From Companilactobacillus alimentarius DSM 20249 (GTDB taxonomy: Bacteria; Bacillota; Bacilli; Lactobacillales; Lactobacillaceae), in NCBI RefSeq assembly GCF_002849895.1, contig NZ_CP018867.1, positions 62,001 through 126,000 on the forward strand: 64,000 bases of DNA. Reading direction: 5' to 3'. The notes beneath the pieces were generated by a model, which did no database searches, was not told the DNA's origin, and worked only from the letters and a program-made list of their open reading frames with translations. The translations under genes and the position numbers were made by a program. Below are positions 8,079 through 17,914 of the stretch, piece by piece; the stretch's first letter is position 1; every line of letters starts with the position of its first letter.

Positions 8079-10196
8079 GTGGAAATAATCGAATCAATCA
8101 TTTTGATTCTTTCATTATTAATTATTGCTAATATTGTGAGTCATTACTTTGTATCAATTCCACCAAGTTTGTTACAGATTGCTGCAGGAATCTTGGCGGC
8201 TTTATTTATACATGTGAAGATCTATGTTGATACGGAGTGGTTTTTATTGGCGTTTATTGCGCCAATTTTATTTAATGATGGGAATAATTTTCCTAAAAGA
8301 GAACTTTGGAAATTAAAAGGTCCAATTTTAGGAAATGCCATTATTTTAGTTATCATATCTACCGTAGTAGGTGGAGTTTTTGTTAAGTGGTTAATTCCAC
8401 AATTGCCATGGGCAGTTGCTTTTACGTTGGTAGCCGTATTGTCACCGACGGATCCGATCGCTGTAGAATCAATTGCTAAGAAGGCACATATTCCAGATAA
8501 ATTGATGCATTTGATCAATGGTGAAAGTTTGATAAATGATGCATCGGGATTGATCTGTTTTAAGTATGGCGTTGCAGCAACTGTAACGGGGGCGTTCTCG
8601 TTAAAGAATGCGACGGTAGATTTCTTCTACATCTCTATCTTTGGAGCTTTAGTCGGGGGCTTAATGATTTGGATTTTCAATGGGATCAGATTATATTTGA
8701 TCAATCAAGGTGTGGATGATTCAATTTTGCACGCAATAATTCAAATTATTATTCCATTTATAATTTATTATGTTGCTGACGACATTTTAGGCGTTTCAGG
8801 TGTTGTTGCGGTGGTTATCGCAGGTATTTTGAATATTTCTTCTAGTCGGAATATGAGTACTTTTACACCAGAAATAAGACTCGTTACTTCAAGGACTTGG
8901 GATTTAGTAGTTTATATGCTAAATGGAATTGTCTTTGTTTTACTAGGGATTGAGATTCCTTTTGCGATGGAGGAATTGGTCCATAATGATAATATCAATA
9001 CTTTTTGGGCAACTATTTTAGCCTTTATTATTTGGATAATGCTAGTTGTGATTCGTTTTCTTTGGAGTTACATTTATTCGACATTTTCTAATAATGGCGA
9101 CGGTAAAATTAAACTTTGGTCAAAAGCCAGATTTGATGATTGCTTGATGTCTGGTATTTCAGGGGTACGTGGCGCCGTTACAATGGTTGGTGTTTTGTCA
9201 ATTCCAATGACTATCAAGGGTGGTGGCGCCTTTCCTTCAAGAACCCTATTGCTATTTATCGCAAGTGCCGTGATTATCTTTAGTTTGTTAGGAGCAACGT
9301 TCTTGATTCCTATATTAACTAAAAATAGTGCACCTGTTGCTTATCGTGGAAGTACGTTTGGCGCTGATGCTGAGGATCTAGATGATGACGATGAACCCGC
9401 ACCGATTGCTTTGACTCAAAATGAAGCTAGTAGGGTCATCTTAGAAAAGACAATTAAGAAATTGCGTTCAGAGATGGATGACGGAGACACTGCAGTATAT
9501 TCTTCGGTAATTGCTGAATATCTTTATGATTTGAGAAATCTTGGTATTCAAGCCAATAACCCTGTTAAAACCCGTCAAATCAGTAAAAGGCGTGTCCGTG
9601 GGAAAAAGGATGCAGAACTTTGGGATATTTGTTTCAATTGCGAATTAGATGCAGTGGAAGAGCTCTATGATAATCAGGAAATATCTGATGAATCTTATGA
9701 TTTAGCGGTTAGAAAGATTGCTCGTTATAAAAAAGAAATCGTGCATCGAAGTTACAATCAAACATTTGAATTCTTTTATAGCTACTTCAGACGGTCTTAT
9801 TTGCAGATTAAACATATTATCTATCGTTCTGTAAATTCCGATGAAATTAAACAAATAAATCAAGATACTATCAAGATTTCTATTGCTGGGGCAAAGAAAG
9901 CCTTGGCAAAATTACAAGAATTAAATAAATCTGATCATGAAGATGTTGATGATAATTTGATTTATATTTTTCAACGTCATTACGAGGATCGTTTAGAATT
10001 ACTGCAAGGTAAATATCGTGGTCGATCCCCACAATTCAACAGTGAACGAATGAATTTAGAGATCAAAGCACTCAGTTACCGTCGGGCTTTTGTCCAAGAT
10101 ATGTTAGAACAAGGTAAGATTAGTAAGTCGACGGCTAATGAATTGCGGCAAAATATTAATTACAGTGAAGAAGTAATTAATATTGATGTGGATTAA
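8079..10196 (+). CDS. Na+/H+ antiporter, CPA1/NhaP type with long cytoplasmic tail
   Basis: About 705 residues. The first ~420 contain about 12 membrane spans with the CPA1 signatures SPTDPIAVESIA and GESLINDASGL (the ND/ESND ion-binding motif). The remaining ~280 residues are hydrophilic and charged (from about FGADAEDLDDDDEP), longer than in many NhaP proteins and probably regulatory. It exchanges cytosolic Na+ or K+ for H+. The frame opens at GTG 8070; GTG 8079, six bases after AGGTG, is the better-spaced start. It follows murB by about 20 bases and may be co-transcribed. Confidence 0.9.
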   Translation: MEIIESIILILSLLIIANIVSHYFVSIPPSLLQIAAGILAALFIHVKIYVDTEWFLLAFIAPILFNDGNNFPKRELWKLKGPILGNAIILVIISTVVGGVFVKWLIPQLPWAVAFTLVAVLSPTDPIAVESIAKKAHIPDKLMHLINGESLINDASGLICFKYGVAATVTGAFSLKNATVDFFYISIFGALVGGLMIWIFNGIRLYLINQGVDDSILHAIIQIIIPFIIYYVADDILGVSGVVAVVIAGILNISSSRNMSTFTPEIRLVTSRTWDLVVYMLNGIVFVLLGIEIPFAMEELVHNDNINTFWATILAFIIWIMLVVIRFLWSYIYSTFSNNGDGKIKLWSKARFDDCLMSGISGVRGAVTMVGVLSIPMTIKGGGAFPSRTLLLFIASAVIIFSLLGATFLIPILTKNSAPVAYRGSTFGADAEDLDDDDEPAPIALTQNEASRVILEKTIKKLRSEMDDGDTAVYSSVIAEYLYDLRNLGIQANNPVKTRQISKRRVRGKKDAELWDICFNCELDAVEELYDNQEISDESYDLAVRKIARYKKEIVHRSYNQTFEFFYSYFRRSYLQIKHIIYRSVNSDEIKQINQDTIKISIAGAKKALAKLQELNKSDHEDVDDNLIYIFQRHYEDRLELLQGKYRGRSPQFNSERMNLEIKALSYRRAFVQDMLEQGKISKSTANELRQNINYSEEVINIDVD

Positions 10197-10271
10197 CATA
10201 TAAAATGTGATGAACTTTTATAATTTTTATTGTTTGTTATAATTAGTTCGAACTACTAAGGAGCTATGAAA

Positions 10272-11126
10272 ATGAATTTTATACCAAGCAATATTTTTAC
10301 ATGGCAGAATTTGGCTAACTTGGTTGATGTCTTGGTAGTCTGGTATTTTTTATATAAAGTTCTGTCTATGTTACGAGGAACCAAAGCTGTCCAATTGCTA
10401 AAAGGAATCGTAATTATTTTCGGTATAAAGTTGATCAGTTGGGCCTTGAATCTTCATACAGTTTCGTATTTGATGGATCAATTGATCAATTGGGGGATTA
10501 TTGTAATTGTGATAATCTTTCAGCCAGAAATTCGTCGTGGTTTGGAGCATCTGGGACGTTTGCCGTTTTTTAGTTCGACCAGTAATGAAGAAGGCAAAAC
10601 TAAAAATCATTTGATTGAGAGCTTGGATCAAGCTATTCAATACATGAGTAAACGTCGGATTGGTGCCTTGATAACCTTGGAAATGAATACAGGTCTTGAA
10701 GAATATGTAGAGACCGGAATTGATTTGGACGCTGAAGTTACTGGCGCCTTGTTGATTAATATTTTTATTCCTAATACACCTTTGCATGATGGGGCAGCAA
10801 TTATCCGAAATAATCGTATTTCAGTTGCAGCGGCATATCTACCACTTTCAGAAAGCAATACGATTCCCAAGGAATTGGGAACTAGGCATCGTGCAGCTGT
10901 CGGAATCAGTGAAGTAACGGATGCCATCACAATTGTTGTCTCCGAAGAGACCGGAGGGGTAATGATCACCAGAAATGGACATATGATGCTTGACCTCTCT
11001 AGGGAAGATTACCTGAAATATCTGCACGCCCAGTTAAAAGACCCTAATGACACTGGAACTCGTTCAATCTTAGGTTTCTTGAAACTAGACCGAAAGAAGG
11101 GAAAACAAGATGAAAAAGATAATTAA
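10272..11126 (+). CDS. cdaA: Diadenylate cyclase CdaA
   Basis: Makes the second messenger c-di-AMP from two ATP. Three N-terminal membrane helices (to about residue 75) precede the DAC domain, which carries the catalytic motif LHDGAAII and the ATP-binding motif GTRHRAA. ATG 10266 lies only 2 bases after AAGGAG; ATG 10272 has the usual spacing and is preferred. It is the first gene of the conserved cdaA-cdaR-glmM operon, in which CdaR and GlmM modulate the cyclase. A promoter -10 (TATAAT) is visible about 30 bases upstream. Confidence 0.96.
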   Translation: MNFIPSNIFTWQNLANLVDVLVVWYFLYKVLSMLRGTKAVQLLKGIVIIFGIKLISWALNLHTVSYLMDQLINWGIIVIVIIFQPEIRRGLEHLGRLPFFSSTSNEEGKTKNHLIESLDQAIQYMSKRRIGALITLEMNTGLEEYVETGIDLDAEVTGALLINIFIPNTPLHDGAAIIRNNRISVAAAYLPLSESNTIPKELGTRHRAAVGISEVTDAITIVVSEETGGVMITRNGHMMLDLSREDYLKYLHAQLKDPNDTGTRSILGFLKLDRKKGKQDEKDN

Positions 11127-12225
11127 CAGTAATTATTTTTATGCATTCCTTTCTCTCTGCTGTGCTCTTTGGTTGTTCTTCTTTGTAAGTACGCCTGGTG
11201 CAGGGTCAACACGGGATACCAATCAGTCGAATACTTCGACGGTCACTAAAAAGGCGACTTTTTCAGTACCTTTACAATTGCAGGCTGATGTCGATAAATA
11301 TTACATAACTGGTTACCCTGAAAAAGTTAAGGTAACGGTTGAAGGTCCATCAGCTTTAGTCACGGCGACTAGAAATACTCAGAACTTTAATTTGTATTTA
11401 AATTTGCGTGACTTGTCGATTGGTCAACATCGAGTTCAAATTAGAGAAAATGGTTTGAATAGCGAGTTAACTTATAGTATTAAGCCGAAGTATGTAACGG
11501 TGAATATCCAAAGGCGTGAAACTAAGAAATTTGCTGTTGATATTGACTACAACAAAGAATCCTTAGCGACAGGCTATGAAACAGGAACTACTGAAGTGTC
11601 TCCTGAAACGGTTACCGTCACAGGTGCTGCTTCTGAAATTAATAAGATTAATAAAGTGGTTGTTAAACCAATTTTACCTAAGGGAATAAAATCTACATTC
11701 GATCAAGAAGTTTTAGTGCAAGCTCTCGATAAAAATGGTAAAACTGTAAATGTTACATTAGATCCACAAACTGTTCATGTGAAGATTCCTATTTCGATTC
11801 AAAGTAAGCAAGTAAGTATTAACTTGAAACAAAAAGGGAATACTTCGGATAATAGTTTTACACTGGAGTCTGATGTAAAGAATATTAGAGTTTATGGTAC
11901 TAAGAGTCAGATCGATGCTATTGATGATTCAGTCGATGTGCCTGTTGATGTGTCTGATGCCTCTGATGGCGATAAAAAGACGATTGATTTAAGTGACGCC
12001 TTGGGCAATAAAGTTACTTTTACCGATCCTAGTTCTGTCAGTGTGACAATCAATCAGACTAGTTCTAACACTTTATCTAGTACGACGGGAAATCCTACTA
12101 GTGGGACAACATCTTCTGATTCTAGTTCTTCTTCAAAGAGTTCTAGTTCGGATAGCACGGATTCAGATAATGATTCTAGTTCGTCAAGCACTAATTCAAC
12201 AAATGACAATAATGATAGCGAATAA
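11110..12225 (+). CDS. cdaR: CdaA regulatory protein CdaR (YbbR-domain)
   Basis: A 371-residue extracytoplasmic membrane-anchored protein. An N-terminal hydrophobic segment (about residues 8-28) is followed by repeated YbbR beta domains (for example VKVTVEGPSALV, VTVTGAASEINKINKV, IRVYGTKSQIDAID) and a C-terminal tail of about 50 residues made almost entirely of Ser, Thr, Asp and Asn. Such a tail may cross the wall. It binds and modulates CdaA. It overlaps cdaA by 17 bases and is followed by glmM after about 20 bases. Confidence 0.94.
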   Translation: MKKIINSNYFYAFLSLCCALWLFFFVSTPGAGSTRDTNQSNTSTVTKKATFSVPLQLQADVDKYYITGYPEKVKVTVEGPSALVTATRNTQNFNLYLNLRDLSIGQHRVQIRENGLNSELTYSIKPKYVTVNIQRRETKKFAVDIDYNKESLATGYETGTTEVSPETVTVTGAASEINKINKVVVKPILPKGIKSTFDQEVLVQALDKNGKTVNVTLDPQTVHVKIPISIQSKQVSINLKQKGNTSDNSFTLESDVKNIRVYGTKSQIDAIDDSVDVPVDVSDASDGDKKTIDLSDALGNKVTFTDPSSVSVTINQTSSNTLSSTTGNPTSGTTSSDSSSSSKSSSSDSTDSDNDSSSSSTNSTNDNNDSE

Positions 12226-12246
12226 AACGCTGGGGGTAAATTTTTC

Positions 12247-13599
12247 ATGACAAAATATTTTGGAACAGATGGTGTAAGAGGTATCGCAAATAAGGACTTG
12301 AGTCCTGAATTAGCTTTTAAATTAGGTCGTTGTGGTGGCTATGTTCTAACACAACATTCAGATAATAAGAGTTCTCATCCACGTGTTTTAGTGGCTAGAG
12401 ATACTCGTATTTCTGGACAAATGTTGCAATCTAGTTTGATTTCTGGCTTACTTTCTGTAGGTATCGAAGTTTTAAACTTGAACGTTGTTACAACTCCTGC
12501 TGTAGCCTACTTGGTACGTGCAGTGTCAGCTAATGCCGGAATTATGATTTCTGCTTCACATAATCCTGCAGAAGATAATGGTATCAAGTTCTTTGGTGCA
12601 GATGGCTACAAGTTGCCAGACGATGTTGAAGAAGAGATCGAGGAATTATTAGACGCTAAAGAAGATACTTTGCCAAGACCTTCAGCAGAAGGTTTAGGTA
12701 GCGTATCTGACTATCCAGAAGGTGCACAAAAGTATCTTCAATTCTTGAAGCAAACACTTTCAGATGATTTGAGCGGAATGAAGATTGTTTTAGATACAGC
12801 TAATGGTTCAACTAGTCGTTTGGCAAGTACACTCTTTGCTGACCTCAATGTTGATTTCGATATTATGGCATCTCATCCAGATGGTATCAATATTAATAAG
12901 GATGTTGGTTCAACTCATCCTGAGCAGTTGGCTAAGCGTGTTAAGGAATCAGACGCCGTTGCCGGATTAGCTTTTGATGGTGATGGAGATCGTTGTATTG
13001 CCGTTGATGCCGATGGAAATATTGTCGATGGTGACAAAATTATGTTCATCCTTGGTAAATATTTGCATGATGGTGGCCGTTTAAAGAAAGATACGATTGT
13101 TACGACTGTTATGAGTAATATCGGTTTGTATAAGGCAATTGAGGCCAACGGGATGAAGTCTGTTCAAACTGCTGTTGGTGACAGACACGTCGTTGAACAG
13201 ATTCGTGAGAACAACTACAACATCGGTGGTGAACAATCTGGTCACGTTGTTTTGTATGAGTATATGAATACTGGTGATGGAATGTTGACAGGTACTCATC
13301 TGTTGCATGTTATGAAGGTTACAGGCAAGAGTTTGGCTGAACTAGCTGCTCCTGTAAAAGTTTATCCACAGAAATTAGTTAATATTCCTGTTGCTGATAA
13401 GAACTCATGGGACAAGCACCAACCTATCTTAGATGTCATCAAGACTGTTGAAGATGAAATGGATGGCGATGGACGTGTCTTAGTTCGTCCTAGTGGAACA
13501 CAATCATTATTACGTGTTATGTGTGAAGCTCCTACAGAAGAAAAAGTTAACGAATATTGTGATCAAATAGTTGAAGTTGTTAAGACTGAATTAAGCTAA
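12247..13599 (+). CDS. glmM: Phosphoglucosamine mutase
   Basis: Converts glucosamine-6-phosphate to glucosamine-1-phosphate on the route to UDP-GlcNAc, using the product of GlmS encoded just downstream. The phospho-serine loop is [12 protein letters not shown], the metal loop FDGDGDRCI, the sugar-binding motif GEQSGHV, and the phosphate-binding loop RPSGTQ. 450 residues is standard. It is last in the cdaA-cdaR-glmM operon and closed by a strong terminator. Confidence 0.97.
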   Translation: MTKYFGTDGVRGIANKDLSPELAFKLGRCGGYVLTQHSDNKSSHPRVLVARDTRISGQMLQSSLISGLLSVGIEVLNLNVVTTPAVAYLVRAVSANAGIMISASHNPAEDNGIKFFGADGYKLPDDVEEEIEELLDAKEDTLPRPSAEGLGSVSDYPEGAQKYLQFLKQTLSDDLSGMKIVLDTANGSTSRLASTLFADLNVDFDIMASHPDGININKDVGSTHPEQLAKRVKESDAVAGLAFDGDGDRCIAVDADGNIVDGDKIMFILGKYLHDGGRLKKDTIVTTVMSNIGLYKAIEANGMKSVQTAVGDRHVVEQIRENNYNIGGEQSGHVVLYEYMNTGDGMLTGTHLLHVMKVTGKSLAELAAPVKVYPQKLVNIPVADKNSWDKHQPILDVIKTVEDEMDGDGRVLVRPSGTQSLLRVMCEAPTEEKVNEYCDQIVEVVKTELS

Positions 13600-13620
13600 A
13601 ACTATAAATATATTTTAAAA

Positions 13621-13658
13621 AAAGGAATCAGGATGATTAAAATCCTGATTCCTTTTTT
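13621..13658 (+). terminator. Terminator of the cdaA-cdaR-glmM operon
   Basis: The 14-bp perfect arms AAAGGAATCAGGAT (13621-13634) and ATCCTGATTCCTTT (13642-13655), with a 7-nt loop, are followed by a T run. Confidence 0.9.
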
Positions 13659-13662
13659 GTGC

Positions 13663-13713
13663 TATAGACCAATTTTTATAAATGGTACATACCGCCTATA
13701 CCATTTATAAAAA
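13663..13713. promoter_or_regulatory. Palindromic operator block upstream of glmS (NagR/GntR-like sites)
   Basis: A perfect 15-bp inverted repeat lies just upstream of the glmS promoter: TTTTTATAAATGGTA (13673-13687) and TACCATTTATAAAAA (13699-13713), with an 11-base centre. A TATAGACCAATTT half-site precedes it at 13663. Related half-sites TATACCATTTT (13796-13806) and TATACCAATTT (13820-13830) lie in the leader, 24 bp apart. TGGTATAGACCA-type sequences are the known binding pattern of GntR-family NagR (dre sites) in streptococci and bacilli. Assigning NagR here is inference. Confidence 0.55.
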
Positions 13714-13727
13714 ATATTAAACTTTTC

Positions 13728-13756
13728 TTGACATAATTATAATAGATTAGTATTCT
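13728..13756 (+). promoter_or_regulatory. glmS promoter
   Basis: The -35 TTGACA (13728-13733) and -10 TATTCT (13751-13756) are separated by 17 bp. The predicted start near 13763 leaves a leader of only about 85 nt, and two operator-like half-sites lie downstream of it. Confidence 0.7.
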
Positions 13757-13847
13757 ATTCATTGTCGCGAGATGATACAACTAAATTAAATGAGCTATAC
13801 CATTTTGAATAAATTAAACTATACCAATTTAGAAAGGCTTAATTATT

Positions 13848-15659
13848 ATGTGTGGAATTGTTGGAGTAATTGGAAATAATAATACAACTGATATCTTATT
13901 AAATGGATTGGAAAAACTTGAATACCGTGGTTATGATTCAGCAGGTATTTATGTTAATAATCAAAAAGGCAAAGACTTCTTAGTTAAGGAAGTTGGTAAA
14001 ATAAGCGAATTGGAAAATGCCGTTTCAAGCGATGTTCAAGGCGTTGTTGGAATTGGACATACAAGATGGGCAACACACGGTAAGCCAACGATTGAAAATG
14101 CTCATCCTCATTTTTCAGAAGATAATCGTTTTTACTTAGTTCATAACGGTGTCATTACTAATTATGAAGAATTAAAAAATAAATATTTATCAGATTTTAC
14201 TTTTAAAAGTCAAACTGATACTGAAGTAGCTGTTCAATTAGTAGATTACTTTGCTAAACAAGGTATGGATGGTGAAAGTGCTTTTAGAAAAGCTCTGACC
14301 TTGATTGAGGGTTCATATGCTTTTGCAATGATTGATAAAGAGCAACCTGATAGAATCTTTGTTGCTAAAAACAAGAGTCCATTGTTGATTGGTTTGGGTG
14401 ACGGTTCAAATGTTATTTGTTCCGATGCCATGGCCATGCTTGATCAAACACATAAGTTTGTTGAAATCCATGATGGCGAAGTTGTTATCCTCAAGAAGGA
14501 TTCAGTTGAAATCAGTAAAATTGATGGTACAAAGGTTCAAAGAGATCCTTACACAGTCAATATTGATGCTAGTGATATTTCTAAAGGAACTTATGATCAT
14601 TACATGTTGAAGGAAATTGATGAACAGCCTAATGTTATGAGAAAAATTTCTCAAAATTACATTAATGACGATGGCACCTTGAAAGTTGATAAAGACTTGT
14701 TAACAGAATTGAAAAAGGCTGATCGACTTTATATCGTCGCTGCAGGTACTAGTTACCATGCCGGTCTAGTTGGTAGAAATATTTTTGAACAACTAGCTGA
14801 TATTCCTGTTGACGTTGAATTAGGAAGTGAATTTGGTTATCATATGCCAAAACTTTCAAAGCATCCTTTCTTTATTTTCCTTTCACAAAGTGGGGAAACA
14901 GCCGATAGTCGTCAAGTCTTAGTTAAGGTAAACGAAATGAAGTTGCCAAGCTTGACGATGACTAACGTTGCCAAATCAACACTTTCTAGAGAATCTGATT
15001 TCACAATGGAATTGTTGGCGGGTCCTGAGATTGCAGTTGCTTCTACGAAAGCTTATACAGCTCAGATTGCAGTTGAAGCAGTTTTGGCTAAGGCCTTGGG
15101 TGAAGCTAAAGGATTGGAAAGCGCTAAGAATTTCAATTTAAAGAAACAACTAGCTTTGGCTGCTAATGGCATTCAAACAATTGTCGATGAAAAAGAAAAA
15201 ATCAAGGAATTGGCTGCTGATTATTTAACAGATCAATCAGATGCTTTCTATATTGGTCGAGGAATTGATTACGCCTTATCACTTGAAGCAGCATTGAAAC
15301 TCAAGGAAATCTCTTACATCCACGCTGAGGGCTTTGCAGCCGGTGAATTGAAGCACGGAACAATTGCCTTGATTGAAAAAGGTACACCAGTCTTTGCTTT
15401 CGTAAATGACGGGATCGGTGCTAGTCATACACGTGGTAATATTCAAGAAGTTGAAGCTCGTGGAGCACATGTTTTGGTAATTGCCAATCAGAAATACGCT
15501 GAAGCAGGGGACCAAATAATTATTCCCGAAATTGATGAATTGATATCACCAATTATTAGCGTCGTACCAGCTCAATTGATTGCTTACTATGCTAGTTTGG
15601 CTCGAGGAAATGATGTTGATAAACCTCGTAATCTTGCAAAAAGTGTGACAGTAGAGTAG
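13848..15659 (+). CDS. glmS: Glutamine--fructose-6-phosphate aminotransferase (isomerising)
   Basis: First enzyme of hexosamine synthesis: fructose-6-phosphate plus glutamine gives glucosamine-6-phosphate. The N-terminal Ntn glutaminase begins with the catalytic Cys in MCGIVGVIG. Two SIS sugar-isomerase domains follow (LSQSGETADSRQ, and ASTKAYTAQ), and the C-terminal DKPRNLAKSVTVE is the standard ending. 603 residues is normal. The ribosome site is AGAAAGG. Regulation appears to be by repressor sites around the promoter, not by the glmS ribozyme seen in bacilli. Confidence 0.97.
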   Translation: MCGIVGVIGNNNTTDILLNGLEKLEYRGYDSAGIYVNNQKGKDFLVKEVGKISELENAVSSDVQGVVGIGHTRWATHGKPTIENAHPHFSEDNRFYLVHNGVITNYEELKNKYLSDFTFKSQTDTEVAVQLVDYFAKQGMDGESAFRKALTLIEGSYAFAMIDKEQPDRIFVAKNKSPLLIGLGDGSNVICSDAMAMLDQTHKFVEIHDGEVVILKKDSVEISKIDGTKVQRDPYTVNIDASDISKGTYDHYMLKEIDEQPNVMRKISQNYINDDGTLKVDKDLLTELKKADRLYIVAAGTSYHAGLVGRNIFEQLADIPVDVELGSEFGYHMPKLSKHPFFIFLSQSGETADSRQVLVKVNEMKLPSLTMTNVAKSTLSRESDFTMELLAGPEIAVASTKAYTAQIAVEAVLAKALGEAKGLESAKNFNLKKQLALAANGIQTIVDEKEKIKELAADYLTDQSDAFYIGRGIDYALSLEAALKLKEISYIHAEGFAAGELKHGTIALIEKGTPVFAFVNDGIGASHTRGNIQEVEARGAHVLVIANQKYAEAGDQIIIPEIDELISPIISVVPAQLIAYYASLARGNDVDKPRNLAKSVTVE

Positions 15660-15686
15660 CCTATTTTTACATAATGGATATATAAT

Positions 15687-15715
15687 AGTCTTCGTAATGA
15701 AGGCTATTTTTTATT
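15687..15715 (+). terminator. glmS terminator
   Basis: AGTCTTC (15687-15693) pairs with GAAGGCT (15699-15705) with one G-U pair and a 5-nt loop, followed by ATTTTTTATT. Confidence 0.7.
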
Positions 15716-16484
15716 ATAAAAATTCAAAGATTGGTGGTTTTATGAGGAATAAAAAATTAAATTTGTTCTCAACAGTTATGTTTGGACTCAGCGCAATTAT
15801 TGGGTCTGGATGGATGTTTGGTTCTAGTCAGGCAGCACAAATAGCTGGGCCTGCGGCAATTATTGCTTGGATCGTGGGAGCACTTTTAGTAGCAATGATT
15901 GCGATGGTTTATGTTGAAATTGGTACGATGTTTCCTGAAGAGGGGGCAATGAGTCGATTCACAATGTACACTCACGGTTCGTTGTTGGGACACATCTTTT
16001 CTTGGGCCAACTGGATATCGCTTTTAGCTATTTTACCGATTGAAGCCGTAGCTTCAGTACAGTATATGAGTACTTGGCCTTGGGAATGGGCCAATTGGAC
16101 GCATGATTTCATGAGTGGTGGTCAGTTGAGTCCTCAAGGAATTATGATGGCTACAGTTATGCTTTTTATCTTTACCTTTATTAATTATTGGTCAGTAACA
16201 ATTATGGCAAAATTCAATAACTTCATATCTGTTTTGAAAGTTATTGTGCCAATTATTACAATGATAGTTTTAGTAACAGCACATTTTGATTTTAATAATA
16301 TGGGAAGTTCCTTTAGTGAATTTATGCCAAATGGAACCTCATCAATCTTTGTTGCTATTGGTAGTGCGGGAATTATTTACTCTTACGTAGACTTTCAAAC
16401 GGTGATCAATTTGAGTAATGATATAAAAAAGCCCTCAGTCAATATTTAAAGTGCAACACAAAAGTTAGACAAAATTGAATATTG

Positions 16485-17441
16485 TTAAGCTGATAAGGCA
16501 TGTTCCCTGTATTCGCGGGGAGTCATGCCTTTTGTTTTTCTTGAGATGCGTCGATTGTTAAACCAATCGATGTACTCCTTAGAAAGTTTCCTAAATTCTT
16601 TCATATCTTTACAAGGTGGAAATCCATTGAGACATTCTGTTTTGAATAGATGAAAGAAACTTTCGATTGGCGCATTGTCGAGACAATTTCCTTTGCGAGA
16701 CATGCTCTGTATAAATCCATCTTCAGAAAGCCTATCAGTATAATAATTTAGTTGATAATGCCAGCCTTGATCTGAATGTATCACTGGGTTGCTTCCTTTA
16801 GGTATAACTGTCGTTAATTCATTTAATGTATCCATAATTAATTTACTATTGGGACTATTACTTACTTGGAACGCTAGAACTTCTTTGCTTGCCTCGTCGG
16901 TAATTGCGGAAACATAAGCCCATTCGTTATCCCTTAAACGAACTTGTGTGACATCTGTATGCAGGACTTTAAAGGGCTCAGTTTCATTAAACTGTTGATG
17001 TAAAATGTTGTGTGCGACCTTTCCAACAGTTCCTTTATATGAGGAATACTTTCCATTTTTATGACGATTATAAAGATTTACTTGAACATTTAACTCATTC
17101 ATCAAGCGACGAGCTACGGCATCTGCTATGTGAATATCTAGTTTAATTAATCCTTCTTGTACGCGACGATAACCGTAGGTTAGGCGTCCACGACATTTTC
17201 CACTTTCAGTAATTTTTAATATTTCAGTTTTTATATCTTTGTACTTATCTACATGATTTTTGATACGTTTACGCTCATCATGGTAAGTGGCCTTTTTAAG
17301 TCCAATGGCCTTAAGAATATCGCCTATCTTATACCGTTCTGCTTTTGGAAGAGACTCTTGTTCTACCCTGATCTGATCAACTATTTGTGTTTTTTTGCGT
17401 CCTTTGAAGTTCCGAACAGGGTCATTGATTTTTTTAAAATA
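16485..17441 (-). CDS. IS3-family transposase OrfB (DDE integrase), copy 2
   Basis: Mirror of the copy 1 frame. It is open from 17441 and reached by -1 slippage on the A7 run of orfA (T7 on the plus strand, 17390-17396). The DDE residues (HTDVTQ, HSDQGW, NAPIESF) are intact. The sole difference visible at protein level from copy 1 is Val to Ile near the C-terminus. Confidence 0.9.
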   Translation of the reverse strand, partial: YFKKINDPVRNFKGRKKTQIVDQIRVEQESLPKAERYKIGDILKAIGLKKATYHDERKRIKNHVDKYKDIKTEILKITESGKCRGRLTYGYRRVQEGLIKLDIHIADAVARRLMNELNVQVNLYNRHKNGKYSSYKGTVGKVAHNILHQQFNETEPFKVLHTDVTQVRLRDNEWAYVSAITDEASKEVLAFQVSNSPNSKLIMDTLNELTTVIPKGSNPVIHSDQGWHYQLNYYTDRLSEDGFIQSMSRKGNCLDNAPIESFFHLFKTECLNGFPPCKDMKEFRKLSKEYIDWFNNRRISRKTKGMTPREYREHALSA

Positions 17442-17914
17442 TCATTCTCCAACTTTGTGTCATATAATTCTTGATTCTTCTTTGCGAGTTCCTCGCGAAG
17501 TTGATCTAATTCATTCTTGTTTATTAAATGACGTAATTTCTTTTTATCATTTTTCACTTTGGATTTTCTGCCTTTCGGATGAGACTTCAAGGCTTCTATG
17601 CCATGTTTATTGAATGCCGTTCTCCAGGAACTAATCTGACACTTGTTAACATCAAATCTGGCGGATACTTCAGCTAAAGTTTCATCATGAGTTTGATAGT
17701 AGTTTATCACATCAATTTTAAATTCAGCTGAAAAGCTCCGTTTAGTTTTTTTTCGCTTAAGCGAGTCTACGCCGCTTAAGCGATATTTTTGAATCCAGAA
17801 ACTGACTTGCCGTTTAGGTAAATTATGTTTCTCTGAGAGACTTTGCATGCTGGTTCTACCTTGGAGGTATTCACCAACAACCTCTGCCTTTAATTTTGAA
17901 CTGTATTTAACCAT
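17381..17914 (-). CDS. IS3-family transposase OrfA, copy 2
   Basis: Identical in translation to copy 1 OrfA: two helix-turn-helix units and a C-terminal coiled coil in 177 residues. The hairpin with U-tract at the IS end lies directly upstream of its ATG. Confidence 0.92.
   Translation of the reverse strand: MVKYSSKLKAEVVGEYLQGRTSMQSLSEKHNLPKRQVSFWIQKYRLSGVDSLKRKKTKRSFSAEFKIDVINYYQTHDETLAEVSARFDVNKCQISSWRTAFNKHGIEALKSHPKGRKSKVKNDKKKLRHLINKNELDQLREELAKKNQELYDTKLENDILKKSMTLFGTSKDAKKHK

Noticed and set aside
13757..13847. glmS ribozyme/riboswitch
   Set aside because: The leader after the promoter is only about 85 nt and lacks the ~150-nt conserved core; repressor-like sites explain it better.
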